NCBI GenBank assembly: GCA_024397955.1 | Contig: CP073744.1 | Location: forward strand, 2,825,501 to 2,889,500 | Length of the DNA stretch: 64,000 bases | Direction: 5' to 3' | Origin: a bacterium SCSIO 12696 | GTDB taxonomy: Bacteria; Pseudomonadota; Gammaproteobacteria; Pseudomonadales; Porticoccaceae | Part shown: positions 27,001-36,052 of the stretch, piece after piece | Layout: each line of letters starts with the position of its first letter | Position numbering within the stretch: the stretch's first letter is position 1 | Notes under the pieces: model-generated | The model's input: the letters and a program-made list of their open reading frames with translations, nothing else | Databases searched by the model: none | Told to the model about the DNA's origin: nothing | Made by a program: the position numbers and the translations under genes

Positions 27001-29745
27001 CTAGTTTTGCGGTACATCAAACGGGTTGTTGTAGTACTGCCCACCAATATCGATCCATTCCGACAGTAACTTGAGTTCAGCGTCGTCCAGATAGCCCTCG
27101 TGGCTGCCGCCAGTGGCAAAGCGCGAGAAAAGTCGCGGGCTTGCCAAGGCACCGTTTACGGACAGGCTGGCGGGCACGGTCACCGGGTCGAGAATGGGAA
27201 TTGGGTCGCCATTGGCATCCAATACCTGGTTGCCGTCGGCATCCAGCAAAAACAGCAGGTTGCCATTGGCATCGGTGCGCTGAACCATCACGTCTTGCAG
27301 AGTGTTGGTGTCAATATCAAGAAATTGTTCGTTGTCCGGGAACAGCAGCTCCCGGTAGGAAGTGAGGTGATCCGGTTCATCGGTCGAAGGAGTACCCGCC
27401 AAATTGAGCTGTCCCAACGGCTCCATGGGCATATTGTTGTCGTCGACAATATTGTGGCAGCTGGTGCAGGTATTGTCCTGCAACAAAGTGATGCCGTCGG
27501 TATCAAAAATCTGGCGGTCGCGATCCCACAGTGGCTGAATGTGTACCGGGTAATTGACCACGATGCGGCAGTTGCTGGTCCAGTTGGTCTGGCACGCCAA
27601 TGAGGTGGGGTGAGGCGTGGCCAGGTCGGCGTACTGATATTGGATATCCGGGTCAGGCGTGCTGATATTGGCGTCGCTCCACACATCACTAAATATCAAA
27701 TCCACAGTCAGTTCGCTAACACCGTTAATGCGTCCCAGGGTTTGCGCCATGGTTTCGCCGGCATCGGGAAACAGAGTGCTGGTGGTGTTGGGGAAGGCTA
27801 CGCCGGTCACCATAGCACCGGTGTTAATGCTCGGCGCTTCGCCATTAGGGCGGCCGTGAGGCAGCTCACTGGTGCGGCTGTGACAGCCGCTGCATTCACG
27901 CTCTTCGCCGGGGCGCAGTTGCAGCCAGTTGTTGTGACGGCCACCAATGGGCTGGTTACTGATGCGTCTGCCGTCGGCGTCCAGTACTGACACCATAAAA
28001 GGTACATTGGCGGGAATTTTTACCTGCACAGAGCCGTCTGGCTGGATGGGTGTGTAACCCAGCACTTCCCGCATCAATTGGTTTTGGCTGCGGCCAAATG
28101 CGGTGTTGTCAAAGTCCAGTATGTCTTCGTCCGGCATGGGTACTGCTTTTACCACCCGCAAAAAGCGCGCAGAGCGAGTGGCAAAGTCGGCCTGTAGAGG
28201 GTCTGCGGTTGCAGCAATGCCATTGGCGGTGGTGTCGGTACCATCCAGGTCGTAAACACTGCGAATATGCAGCACACCGACATTTTCGCTGAGCAAGTCG
28301 TTATCCAGAGTGACGCCGGGTACGCCATCTTCAATGTTGGCGGGCAGGCTGCGTGGCTGCATGGCGACGACTTCGGTAAACATGATGTCTTCAATACCAT
28401 TGACGATCGGCTGCTGGGATTGGTCCGTCAGGTTGTAGCTCCAGATGCCGTACAGAGGTGCTGCCTCTTGTACGTTGGGCAGGGCCAGGTTGGCATCGGT
28501 GCAGGGAATAATGGTGGTGCCGTCAGCCGGGTCAATCAGGCGGCACTGTGCCCAGCTTACCAGCAGACGATCGGTGCCGTCGAGCAAGGGAAATATCGAA
28601 CTGAAGTGGCCATGAGGGGAGGGTGTGCCGTCGGTAAACACTTCCGCAAACGCCAGGGATTGTTGGCCTTCACCACTGTTGGGCGCTGCGGGATTGGACA
28701 GCTCTGACTGACCAATTTCGGTAAATCCGGCAAAATTCACCGCCACCATATCACCCCCCAAACGGTCGCTTTGCGTGGGGCGTAGCGATACCAGCACTTG
28801 GCCATTGGGGAGTTCGCGAGGGTGCAAGAAGCGACCTTCGCTGTTGTTGGTGCCGGTATCTTGGCTGTGAAAGCCATAGACAAAATCCAGCTGGCGACCG
28901 TCGGGATTCATCTTGTACAGGCTGATGCTGTTGTTGCCTGCGGCGTTGTCCCAACGGCTGAACATCACTTCGCCGGTGCTTAATACGGTGGGATCCAGGT
29001 CGTGACTCTGGTTATAGGAAACCTGGCGAATATTGCTGCCGTCACTTTCCATCACGTGAAGCACAAACGCTTCGGTATCGCGGTCTTCAGTGAGGCCAGA
29101 GTACTGAGGTTTGCCTTCGTCCAGCAAAATGGAGCGTGCCTGGCGTTGGCGGGTAGAGGAAAATACGATGCGACCATCTGCCAGGTAGTGAGGCGCAATA
29201 TCCTGGCCAGCGCGGGCGTTGGTGTCGGATTCGATAATGCGCCGCAGGGTATTCGTTGTCAGGTCGTATTCCCAGATATTCCAGGTGGGCTGTTCGTCGT
29301 CATCGGCGTTGGGTATTTCCGGGGCGCGCATGGAAAACAGCAAGCGTTCGCCATCAAAGGAAGGTTCCAGGTCTTTGACATCGTAGAGCTCGTCTTCGGC
29401 AAACACTTCAGCGGTAATCACCCGCTGCGGTGAACTTGGTGAAGCGCGATCGCGAATCACCAGCTCGGCGCCGGGACGGAAAGCTGCGGGCTCGAGCACA
29501 TCGTCTGCTTCACGGTTGCCATTGTCATCTACCGGTAAAGGGCGTTGTACGAAAAAAATGGGTATATCCAGCACCACCGGATCCGGGCTTTGACCGCTGC
29601 CCAGCCCGGCGCCAGAGCCACCTTCGCCACCACCGCTACACGCTACCAGTAATAGTGAACTGATGGCTGCGCAACTTTTTTTCAAAAAAGCTTTTTTTAG
29701 AAAAACTCTTTGCAAAAAAGAAAGGCTAAGCGCGGAGTGGCTTGT
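27001..29745 (-). CDS. HzsA-related dihaem lipoprotein with PD40 propeller
   Basis: A large exported lipoprotein (914 residues from the GTG at 29745, with GAGGAG nine bases ahead; the ATG at 29856 would add a non-signal-like stretch). The lipobox LLVAC places C36 at the mature end. Residues of about 110-330 carry PD40/propeller-type repeats (SDGSNIRQVS, STGEVMFSRWD). The C-terminal half resembles the hydrazine-synthase alpha-subunit family (RHNNWLQLRPGEERECSGCH), with c-type haem motifs at C618-C621-H622 and C760-C763-H764. No other hydrazine-synthase subunit is present, so the chemistry is unknown. It is the first gene of the six-gene minus-strand operon. Confidence 0.8.
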   Translation of the reverse strand, partial: TSHSALSLSFLQRVFLKKAFLKKSCAAISSLLLVACSGGGEGGSGAGLGSGQSPDPVVLDIPIFFVQRPLPVDDNGNREADDVLEPAAFRPGAELVIRDRASPSSPQRVITAEVFAEDELYDVKDLEPSFDGERLLFSMRAPEIPNADDDEQPTWNIWEYDLTTNTLRRIIESDTNARAGQDIAPHYLADGRIVFSSTRQRQARSILLDEGKPQYSGLTEDRDTEAFVLHVMESDGSNIRQVSYNQSHDLDPTVLSTGEVMFSRWDNAAGNNSISLYKMNPDGRQLDFVYGFHSQDTGTNNSEGRFLHPRELPNGQVLVSLRPTQSDRLGGDMVAVNFAGFTEIGQSELSNPAAPNSGEGQQSLAFAEVFTDGTPSPHGHFSSIFPLLDGTDRLLVSWAQCRLIDPADGTTIIPCTDANLALPNVQEAAPLYGIWSYNLTDQSQQPIVNGIEDIMFTEVVAMQPRSLPANIEDGVPGVTLDNDLLSENVGVLHIRSVYDLDGTDTTANGIAATADPLQADFATRSARFLRVVKAVPMPDEDILDFDNTAFGRSQNQLMREVLGYTPIQPDGSVQVKIPANVPFMVSVLDADGRRISNQPIGGRHNNWLQLRPGEERECSGCHSRTSELPHGRPNGEAPSINTGAMVTGVAFPNTTSTLFPDAGETMAQTLGRINGVSELTVDLIFSDVWSDANISTPDPDIQYQYADLATPHPTSLACQTNWTSNCRIVVNYPVHIQPLWDRDRQIFDTDGITLLQDNTCTSCHNIVDDNNMPMEPLGQLNLAGTPSTDEPDHLTSYRELLFPDNEQFLDIDTNTLQDVMVQRTDANGNLLFLLDADGNQVLDANGDPIPILDPVTVPASLSVNGALASPRLFSRFATGGSHEGYLDDAELKLLSEWIDIGGQYYNNPFDVPQN

Positions 29746-29829
29746 CACGTCGATTGGCTCCTCGATGGGGTACAACAGTTTTGTATTTCTGGTTTTATAT
29801 TTTTTGTGTGGGCTATTTTTCGTTGCCAG

Positions 29830-29843
29830 CGGCATTAATGCCG
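29830..29843. promoter_or_regulatory. Perfect 14-bp palindrome in divergent promoter region
   Basis: CGGCATTAATGCCG is an exact palindrome in the 308-bp gap between the two divergent arms of the HzsA-like cluster. Its position suits an operator for a regulator of both arms. No regulator gene is encoded nearby, so the protein is unknown. The rest of the gap is AT-rich with no clear sigma-70 consensus. Confidence 0.4.
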
Positions 29844-30053
29844 TGCGCTCTGTCACGAATTAGTGGTTGTTGGTGCGGATGAATGGCAGTGGGCAGGGTT
29901 TTTGTGCGGAACTGAGAAAGAGGTCTCAAGTTGGGGGATAACGCAGCGGTATTTCCCAATGGGTGGTGGGAATAGTATGCCAATCAATAAATACAAATAT
30001 AAACAGTAAATAACGAATAACCCAGCCACGACACAACTATTAAGGCGAGGCAA

Positions 30054-31268
30054 ATGAATAAAAAGCCACTCCTCACCATCAGCCTGCTCAGCCTTGCTCT
30101 TGTCAGCACCGCTGTTTTTGCCGGGCCTCGCGAGCAGGCAAAGCGTATTCACGACCGTATTGCCGGTGTGCCACCTTCTGATCAGGTGCTCGCAAATATG
30201 GAAGCGCTGTTGGCGGATGCCAACCCCGACAATGATATTGATGCTGCGTTAATGGCCACGGCAAACCCGGAGTTTTATCGGGTGAGCCTGAAAAATTTTG
30301 CTGCCAGCTGGACCAACAGGGACCAGAGTCAGTTTGTTGCGCTTAACGATTACACTGCCACCGTTATCGGTCTGGTGCGAGACGAATTGGATTTCCGCCA
30401 GGTGCTGTACGGCGACATCATTTATATCGGCAATCCCAGCCTGGGGTTACCCGCCTACGCCAATGGCAACAATAATCACTATGAAGCATTGGAAAACCAG
30501 GGCATCGACTTGCAGGCAGAGTTGGTGCAGCGCACGCAATCATCGGTCAATGGACTACCCAGTGAAGCGACTGCCGGAGTAATGACCACCCGCGCAGGTG
30601 CTCAGGCATTCTTTATTGCGGGCACCAATCGGGCAATGTTGCGTTTTACCTTGCTCAATCACTTGGGGCGGGATCTGGAGCAATTACAGGATACCAGTCG
30701 TTCGCCAGATCGTATCCGCCAGGATGTGTCCCGTAGCCCTGGTGGTGACAGCCGTATCTTTCTCAATAACTGTGTGTCTTGCCACAGTGGTATGGACCCA
30801 CTGGCTCAGGCATTTGCCTATTACAATTTTAGCTACGATGCCAACAACGACCCCACCGGTATCAATGGCCAACTGGTCTACAACAGTGCTGGCCAGACAG
30901 ACCCGGATACCGGCACCCGGGTGGTGGGCAAATACCATATTAACAGTAACAACTTCCCGTTCGGTTACATCACCCCTGATGACGGTTGGGACAACTACTG
31001 GCGAGCGGGCGTCAACAGCCTGTTGGGCTGGGACAGTACGCTCACAGGCAGTGGCAATGGTGCCAAGTCACTGGGTATGGAACTGGCCCACAGTCGCGCC
31101 TTTGCCGAATATCAAGTAACCAAAGTATTCCGATCGGTCTGCTTACGTGAACCCGGTGATAGCAACGACCGCGGCCAGGTAACGACCATCACTAATTCAT
31201 TTATTGCCAATGGCCACAATCTCAAGCGAGTGTGGGCGGAAGTGGCTCTGTACTGTAAGGGGGAGTAA
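30054..31268 (+). CDS. Secreted monohaem protein, unknown function
   Basis: A 404-residue protein with a clean signal peptide (cut after AFA, residue 23). One c-type haem motif, CVSCH (C240, C243, H244), follows RIFLNN and precedes SGMDPLAQAFAYYNF, a layout reminiscent of planctomycete-type cytochrome domains (DUF1585/DUF1588-like), although I cannot assign the family surely. Residues 24-240 are mostly helical. A good AAGGCGAGG site precedes the ATG. It heads the plus-strand arm and is followed after four bases by the LamG lipoprotein. Confidence 0.7.
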   Translation: MNKKPLLTISLLSLALVSTAVFAGPREQAKRIHDRIAGVPPSDQVLANMEALLADANPDNDIDAALMATANPEFYRVSLKNFAASWTNRDQSQFVALNDYTATVIGLVRDELDFRQVLYGDIIYIGNPSLGLPAYANGNNNHYEALENQGIDLQAELVQRTQSSVNGLPSEATAGVMTTRAGAQAFFIAGTNRAMLRFTLLNHLGRDLEQLQDTSRSPDRIRQDVSRSPGGDSRIFLNNCVSCHSGMDPLAQAFAYYNFSYDANNDPTGINGQLVYNSAGQTDPDTGTRVVGKYHINSNNFPFGYITPDDGWDNYWRAGVNSLLGWDSTLTGSGNGAKSLGMELAHSRAFAEYQVTKVFRSVCLREPGDSNDRGQVTTITNSFIANGHNLKRVWAEVALYCKGE

Positions 31269-31272
31269 GACA

Positions 31273-33750
31273 GTGACCAATTTGCAGATTACTCGACTCC
31301 TTAAAGCCACTGTACTGCCTGCGGCTGTATTGTTGTTGACCGCCTGTAGCGGTGGCAGTGGCTCACCTACCACTGCACTGCCTAACCCCAACCCCGGTGG
31401 TGGTGGCAATGTTGGCGGCGTGGTCTATAACGGGCCGGCGCCACAAACAGCGGATGTACAAAGCTTCCGAATTCATGTTTGGGATAACCTGGTTGAAGAT
31501 AACCGCTGTGGTCAGTGTCACGGCGACAGCTTGCAGTCCCCGGCCTTTGTACGCACCGACGATATCAACACGGCCTACAACGCCGCTAACGCGGTTGTGG
31601 ATTTAAATAACCCGGCCAACTCTGTACTGGTTACCCAGGTGGCCGGTGGTCACAACTGCTGGTTGGCCAGTGACCAGGCCTGTGCCGATATTATTCAGGG
31701 CTATATCGAAGACTGGGCCAACGACAGTGTGGGTGGCAGCGGTTCGGTGATTTCCCTGACTGCACCTGCTATCAGAGACGTGGGTGACAGTAAAACTTTT
31801 CCTGCCGATAGCGCTGACTTTGGCAGCACCGTTTACCCGCTGCTGACTCAGTATTGCTCCAATTGCCACAGCGACGACGCGGGTACTCCCCAGCAGCCTT
31901 ATTTTGCCGCTGCGGATGTGGACGTGGCTTACGCTGCGGTACAGAGCAGAATCGATTTGGACGATCCGGCTCGCTCACGGTTGGTGGTTCGCTTGCGCAA
32001 CGAATTCCACAACTGCTGGGACGATTGCTCAAGTAATGCCACTGAAATGGAAAATGCCATTACCGCATTTGCCGATGGCATTCCCCTTACCACCGTCGAT
32101 CCTCAGCTGGTGATCAGTAAAGCGTTGACCCTGTTCGACGGTGTGCTGGCCAATACCGGTGGCCGCCACGAGAGCAACGCCATTGCCAAGTACGAATTCA
32201 AAACTGGCAGCGGCTTTACCGCCTTTGATACCAGTGGTGTCGACCCGGCCATGGATCTGACCATCAGCGGCAACGTGGAATGGGTGGGTGGTTTCGGTAT
32301 TCGCATTAACGACGGCAAAGCGCAAGCAACAACCGCTGCCAGCGCTAAATTGCATAACTTGATTGCCGGTAGCTCTGGAACCGGTGAGTACAGTATCGAG
32401 GCTTGGGTGGCACCGGGTAACGTCACCCAGGATGGCCCGGCGGGTATTGTCAGCTACTCCGGTGGCAACAACATCCGCAACTTTACCTTGGGGCAGACAC
32501 TGTATAACTATGACTTCCTCAACCGCAGCAGCACGACTGATGGCAACGGCGAACCAGCCCTGTCTACAGCGGATGCAGACGAACGCCTGCAAGCGACCTT
32601 GCAGCATGTGGTGGTGAATTACGATCCAGTGAATGGCCGTCGCATTTATGTAAACGGCGAATACACCGGCGACCTGGACAGTGTCGGTGGCGGTAACCTC
32701 AGTGACTGGGACGACACCTTTGCTTTTGTGCTGGGCAATGAAGTTTCCAATCAGCGCTTGTGGCAAGGGGTATTCCGCCTGGTGGCGATTCACAATCGGG
32801 TGCTCACCGATGAGCAGATTCAAGATAACTTTGACGCCGGAGTAGGTGCCAAATACCTGCTGCTGTTTAGTGTCAGCGACCTAGTGTCTGTGCCCGACGC
32901 TTATATCGTGGTGGAAGTCAGTCAATTCGACAGTTACAGCTACCTGTTTAATGCGCCTTACTTTATCAGCCTGGATAGCACGGCCACGCCGGACAATATT
33001 CCGGTGCAGGGTATGCGTATTGGCATCAATGGTCGCGAGGCGCCAGTAGGGCAGGCGTACCAGAACCTGGACATCACCCTTAACGCCAATGACTATAGCG
33101 CCAGCGGCCAGGTAATGTCTGATCGCGGCACCATTGTCGCACTGGAAAAAGGCCCGGAATCCGACGAGTTTTTCCTCACCTTCGAGCGTATTGGCAGCAA
33201 TACCAATGTGGTATTGGAGCCGGTTCCGCCAACACCGGCAACGCCAGCAGATCTTGACCCTCAATCGGATATTGGCCTGCGAACCTTCGACGAGATCAAC
33301 GCCACTATGGCGGCGGCCACCGGGGTCAGTGCTACTCAGACCGATGTGCAAAACACCTTTAATACTGTGCGCCAGCAGTTGCCGACGGTGGAAAGCATTA
33401 ACGGGTTTTTGTCTGCTCACCAGATGGGTGTTACCCAGCTGGCTATTGAGTACTGCAATGCCCTGGTGGAGGACACCAGCCTGCGCACCAGTTATTTCAA
33501 TAGCTTTAACTTTGCTGCCAGTGCCGCCACAGCGTTTGATACTCAGGGCGAAAGGGATCTGATTATCACGCCGCTGTTGAACAATATTGTGGGCACCAAT
33601 CTGAGCAGTCAGCCGGATGATGCAGCGATGCGTACTGAACTCAATAACCTGATCGGCACTATGACTGCCAACCCGGCTACCGATACCAGCACTGTGGTAA
33701 AAGCCACCTGTGCCGCGGTACTGGCCAGTGCCACTATGTTAATCCAGTGA
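31273..33750 (+). CDS. LamG-domain lipoprotein with two tandem haem modules
   Basis: An 825-residue lipoprotein starting at a GTG behind AAGGGGGAG (lipobox LLTAC, C25). Two repeated modules of about 115 residues each carry one haem motif (C79-C82-H83; C195-C198-H199) followed by a D(L/I)(N/D) box and an HNCW motif (127-130 and 246-249) whose histidine may be the second iron ligand. Residues of about 305-525 form a LamG/concanavalin-like beta-sandwich (YSIEAWVAPGN), which often binds carbohydrate or protein. The C-terminal 300 residues are unrecognised. It is probably attached to the outer membrane. Confidence 0.8.
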   Translation: MTNLQITRLLKATVLPAAVLLLTACSGGSGSPTTALPNPNPGGGGNVGGVVYNGPAPQTADVQSFRIHVWDNLVEDNRCGQCHGDSLQSPAFVRTDDINTAYNAANAVVDLNNPANSVLVTQVAGGHNCWLASDQACADIIQGYIEDWANDSVGGSGSVISLTAPAIRDVGDSKTFPADSADFGSTVYPLLTQYCSNCHSDDAGTPQQPYFAAADVDVAYAAVQSRIDLDDPARSRLVVRLRNEFHNCWDDCSSNATEMENAITAFADGIPLTTVDPQLVISKALTLFDGVLANTGGRHESNAIAKYEFKTGSGFTAFDTSGVDPAMDLTISGNVEWVGGFGIRINDGKAQATTAASAKLHNLIAGSSGTGEYSIEAWVAPGNVTQDGPAGIVSYSGGNNIRNFTLGQTLYNYDFLNRSSTTDGNGEPALSTADADERLQATLQHVVVNYDPVNGRRIYVNGEYTGDLDSVGGGNLSDWDDTFAFVLGNEVSNQRLWQGVFRLVAIHNRVLTDEQIQDNFDAGVGAKYLLLFSVSDLVSVPDAYIVVEVSQFDSYSYLFNAPYFISLDSTATPDNIPVQGMRIGINGREAPVGQAYQNLDITLNANDYSASGQVMSDRGTIVALEKGPESDEFFLTFERIGSNTNVVLEPVPPTPATPADLDPQSDIGLRTFDEINATMAAATGVSATQTDVQNTFNTVRQQLPTVESINGFLSAHQMGVTQLAIEYCNALVEDTSLRTSYFNSFNFAASAATAFDTQGERDLIITPLLNNIVGTNLSSQPDDAAMRTELNNLIGTMTANPATDTSTVVKATCAAVLASATMLIQ

Positions 33751-33790
33751 TAGAGTCAAAACTGAGCAGAATAAAGAGCGGAATAAGAAA

Positions 33791-35431
33791 ATGATTATTA
33801 AAAAACAAAGCCCGAGAGCCCATGGCCTGAATGAGCCTTTGTTCCACGCAGACCATTCACGGCCGGTTACCCGCCGTGACTTTCTCGCCCAAGGTTTCTG
33901 TGCCGGTGCGGGTACCGTACTGGGTGGCTCGGTATTGAGTTTATTTGCCAGCCCTCGTAAGGCTCATGCTCTTTCTCAGGATTTGATCGATGCCATGGCT
34001 GACGCTGGTTGTTCTTCTGGCCTGGGAGCAGGAAAAATCCCCTTTATCTGCTTTGATTTGGCCGGCGGTGTGAATGTTGCCGGTTCCAACGTATTAATCG
34101 GTGGCCAGGGCGGGCAGATGGATTTTCTCAGCACCGCGGGTTATTCCAAGCTGGGTTTGCCCGGCGATATGATTCCCGGCGTGGCGGAAGTAAACGGTGC
34201 CGGCTCGTCGGAAACCGGCACCAGTAATGGCGACCATACGGATACCACCCTGGGTTTGGCATTTCACAGCGACAGTTCGTTTTTGCGCGGCATTCTGGAA
34301 AAACTGTCGCCGGGAACCGCAGCCAATATCAACGGCGCCATTATTCCCGCGCGTTCGGAAAACGACACCGGCAACAACCCCCACAACCCCATGTACGGCA
34401 TTGCTACCGCTGGTGCTGAAGGCTCTATCCTGAGTTTGATCGGCTCTCGCAGCAGCGACTCCGGAGGCAACTCGATGGCGCCCATGGCCATGATCGACCC
34501 CACCATTCGCCCCACCAAAGTGGATCGCCCCACGGATGTCACCGGTATGGTAGATATTGGTGATCTGGTTGGCTTGTTGAATCAATCCGATGCAGTGGCG
34601 GTGATGGAATCCGTCTATCGACTCAGCAACGCCAAACTGGGCGCAGTGAATACCCGTTTGACCAACGATGCGGTGATCAAGGATTTGATTGAGTGCGGCT
34701 ACCTGAGCAGTGCGGATCTGGCAGAGCGTTTTGGTGACCCGAATACTCTGAATCCGGATGATCGCAATGCGCCCAACCCGATTATCGTTAGCGACAATGG
34801 CGGTATTTTCTCCACCGCCGAATTTGATGGCGAAGGCGAATTCCGCAAAACCGCGTCAGTGATGAAAATGGTGATCGACGGCTTTGCCGGTGCCGGCACC
34901 ATTACCATGGGCGGCTATGACTACCACACCGGCGAGCGCGCCACCGGCGAAATTCGCGATCTGCGCGCTGGCCGTTGCATGGGTGCCTGTCTGGAATACG
35001 CCGCGCGTACCAACACACCGCTGATGATGTACGTTATGAGCGACGGCTCAGTGGCCAGTAATGGCCGTATCGACAATTCCGTGGATGGTCGCGGTAAAGG
35101 AGAGTGGACGGGCGATAACCAGTCTACCGCGTCTTCTTTCTTTATGGTGTACAACCCCAATGGCCGCCCGCAGCTACTGGGTGCCACTCCAGAAGAGCAG
35201 GCCCGCCACCAGCAAATTGGCTTTATGCGCAACGATGCCTCTGTAGAAACCGCTGCTACACCTGCGGCCAACAATGTGAATTTGCTGGTAGAAACCGTGA
35301 TCCTGAACTATATGGCGCTGCACGGTGAGCAGGGTAATTTTGCCAATCTGTTCCCGGCGAATGGCTTGGGTAATTCTGCGTTAATGGATTCACTGACCGC
35401 GTTCCAGCCAATTGTGAATGGGACGATTTGA
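33791..35431 (+). CDS. Tat-exported DUF1501-like protein
   Basis: A 546-residue protein with a twin-arginine signal (TRRDFL, R28-R29, then a long hydrophobic stretch to AHA near residue 60), so it is exported folded and may hold a cofactor. The mature part resembles the DUF1501 group of sulfatase-fold proteins, with a Gly/Asp-rich FDLAGGVNVAGSNVLIGGQGGQMDFL region and GGYDYHTGERATGE with a conserved HTG. Relatives are sometimes misnamed as secretion proteins. It follows the LamG gene after 40 bases. In other bacteria DUF1501 proteins also pair with c-haem and LamG proteins. Confidence 0.7.
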   Translation: MIIKKQSPRAHGLNEPLFHADHSRPVTRRDFLAQGFCAGAGTVLGGSVLSLFASPRKAHALSQDLIDAMADAGCSSGLGAGKIPFICFDLAGGVNVAGSNVLIGGQGGQMDFLSTAGYSKLGLPGDMIPGVAEVNGAGSSETGTSNGDHTDTTLGLAFHSDSSFLRGILEKLSPGTAANINGAIIPARSENDTGNNPHNPMYGIATAGAEGSILSLIGSRSSDSGGNSMAPMAMIDPTIRPTKVDRPTDVTGMVDIGDLVGLLNQSDAVAVMESVYRLSNAKLGAVNTRLTNDAVIKDLIECGYLSSADLAERFGDPNTLNPDDRNAPNPIIVSDNGGIFSTAEFDGEGEFRKTASVMKMVIDGFAGAGTITMGGYDYHTGERATGEIRDLRAGRCMGACLEYAARTNTPLMMYVMSDGSVASNGRIDNSVDGRGKGEWTGDNQSTASSFFMVYNPNGRPQLLGATPEEQARHQQIGFMRNDASVETAATPAANNVNLLVETVILNYMALHGEQGNFANLFPANGLGNSALMDSLTAFQPIVNGTI

Positions 35432-35531
35432 TCGCTCGGTCGTTTCATTTCCATTATTGCGAGAAGTATTCTTGTAAAGAAAGCGACGCGGCTAGTAGCT
35501 CTTTTGAACGTCTTTTGGTATGTGATCTGCG

Positions 35532-35629
35532 ACCTCGGTATCTCTTCCCGTGACACGCTGTAAATCCTTCCCTGGAGGCTCGACGCCAGCATCCCTGCTG
35601 GCGACGGTCACGGAAAGTGATGCCGAGGT
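35532..35629. repeat. Long hairpin repeat in 411-bp intergenic region
   Basis: Arms at 35532-35554 and 35607-35629 pair over 23 bases with three mismatches. The interior holds a second hairpin (CGCCAGC, ATCCCT loop, GCTGGCG). The stem starts ACCTCGG and the inner part reads TGTAAATCCTTCCCTGGAGG, reminiscent of a repeat seen between genes in other gammaproteobacteria. It may end transcription of the cytochrome arm. I see nothing else in 35432-35842 apart from the ribosome site of the next gene. Confidence 0.6.
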
Positions 35630-35842
35630 CACTTGCCTTCGCAGTTCTTAATACAGCTTTTCAATCGACCTTCGACTAAATTACGTGATACTTTCTGCCT
35701 GCGTCACTTCGCCGAATGCGGGAGCCCATGTATATGAAATTACAATGAATACCTGACTTACCAGCAATGGCGTGATTCAGAGTGGCTTAGTTGTAATTTT
35801 TGGTCTTTCGGTTAGTATTGCCCGCTGAGCAGGGAGAGCTAA

Positions 35843-36052
35843 ATGATTGTCTTTCGATTCTTTTTCTACGGTTTTTTTCTATTTGGTTGTTTTGCTGTTC
35901 TTTTGAAATGGCCGCATGTGCCATTCGATAGCATCAGTACCAAATTAATTATTTACCTGGGTCTTGCCGGTGGACTTAGCTTTGTTGTGTCATATGGCTC
36001 ATGTGTTGTTTTATACCGCCTGATAAAGGATTTGGTTTGTGGGACTACTTGA
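35843..36052 (+). CDS. Small AT-rich membrane protein
   Basis: A 69-residue protein with two hydrophobic helices (about residues 4-22 and 35-60). A strong AGGGAGAG site precedes the ATG and the base composition is far more AT-rich than the cytochrome genes. I do not recognise it. It overlaps the next membrane gene by 14 bases, so the two form a unit of likely foreign origin. Confidence 0.5.
   Translation: MIVFRFFFYGFFLFGCFAVLLKWPHVPFDSISTKLIIYLGLAGGLSFVVSYGSCVVLYRLIKDLVCGTT

Noticed and set aside
29746..29856. ATG at 29856 as the start of the HzsA-like lipoprotein
   Set aside because: It would place a 37-residue polar stretch ahead of the signal peptide, while the GTG at 29745 has a strong GAGGAG nine bases ahead.
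32029..32823. 264-codon frame opposite the LamG lipoprotein gene
   Set aside because: The sense frame has a signal peptide, haem motifs and a LamG fold; the opposite frame has none and results from base composition.
27001..35431. Idea that the cluster makes hydrazine synthase
   Set aside because: Only an alpha-like family member is present; the beta and gamma subunits and hydrazine dehydrogenase are missing and the other genes are gammaproteobacterial.
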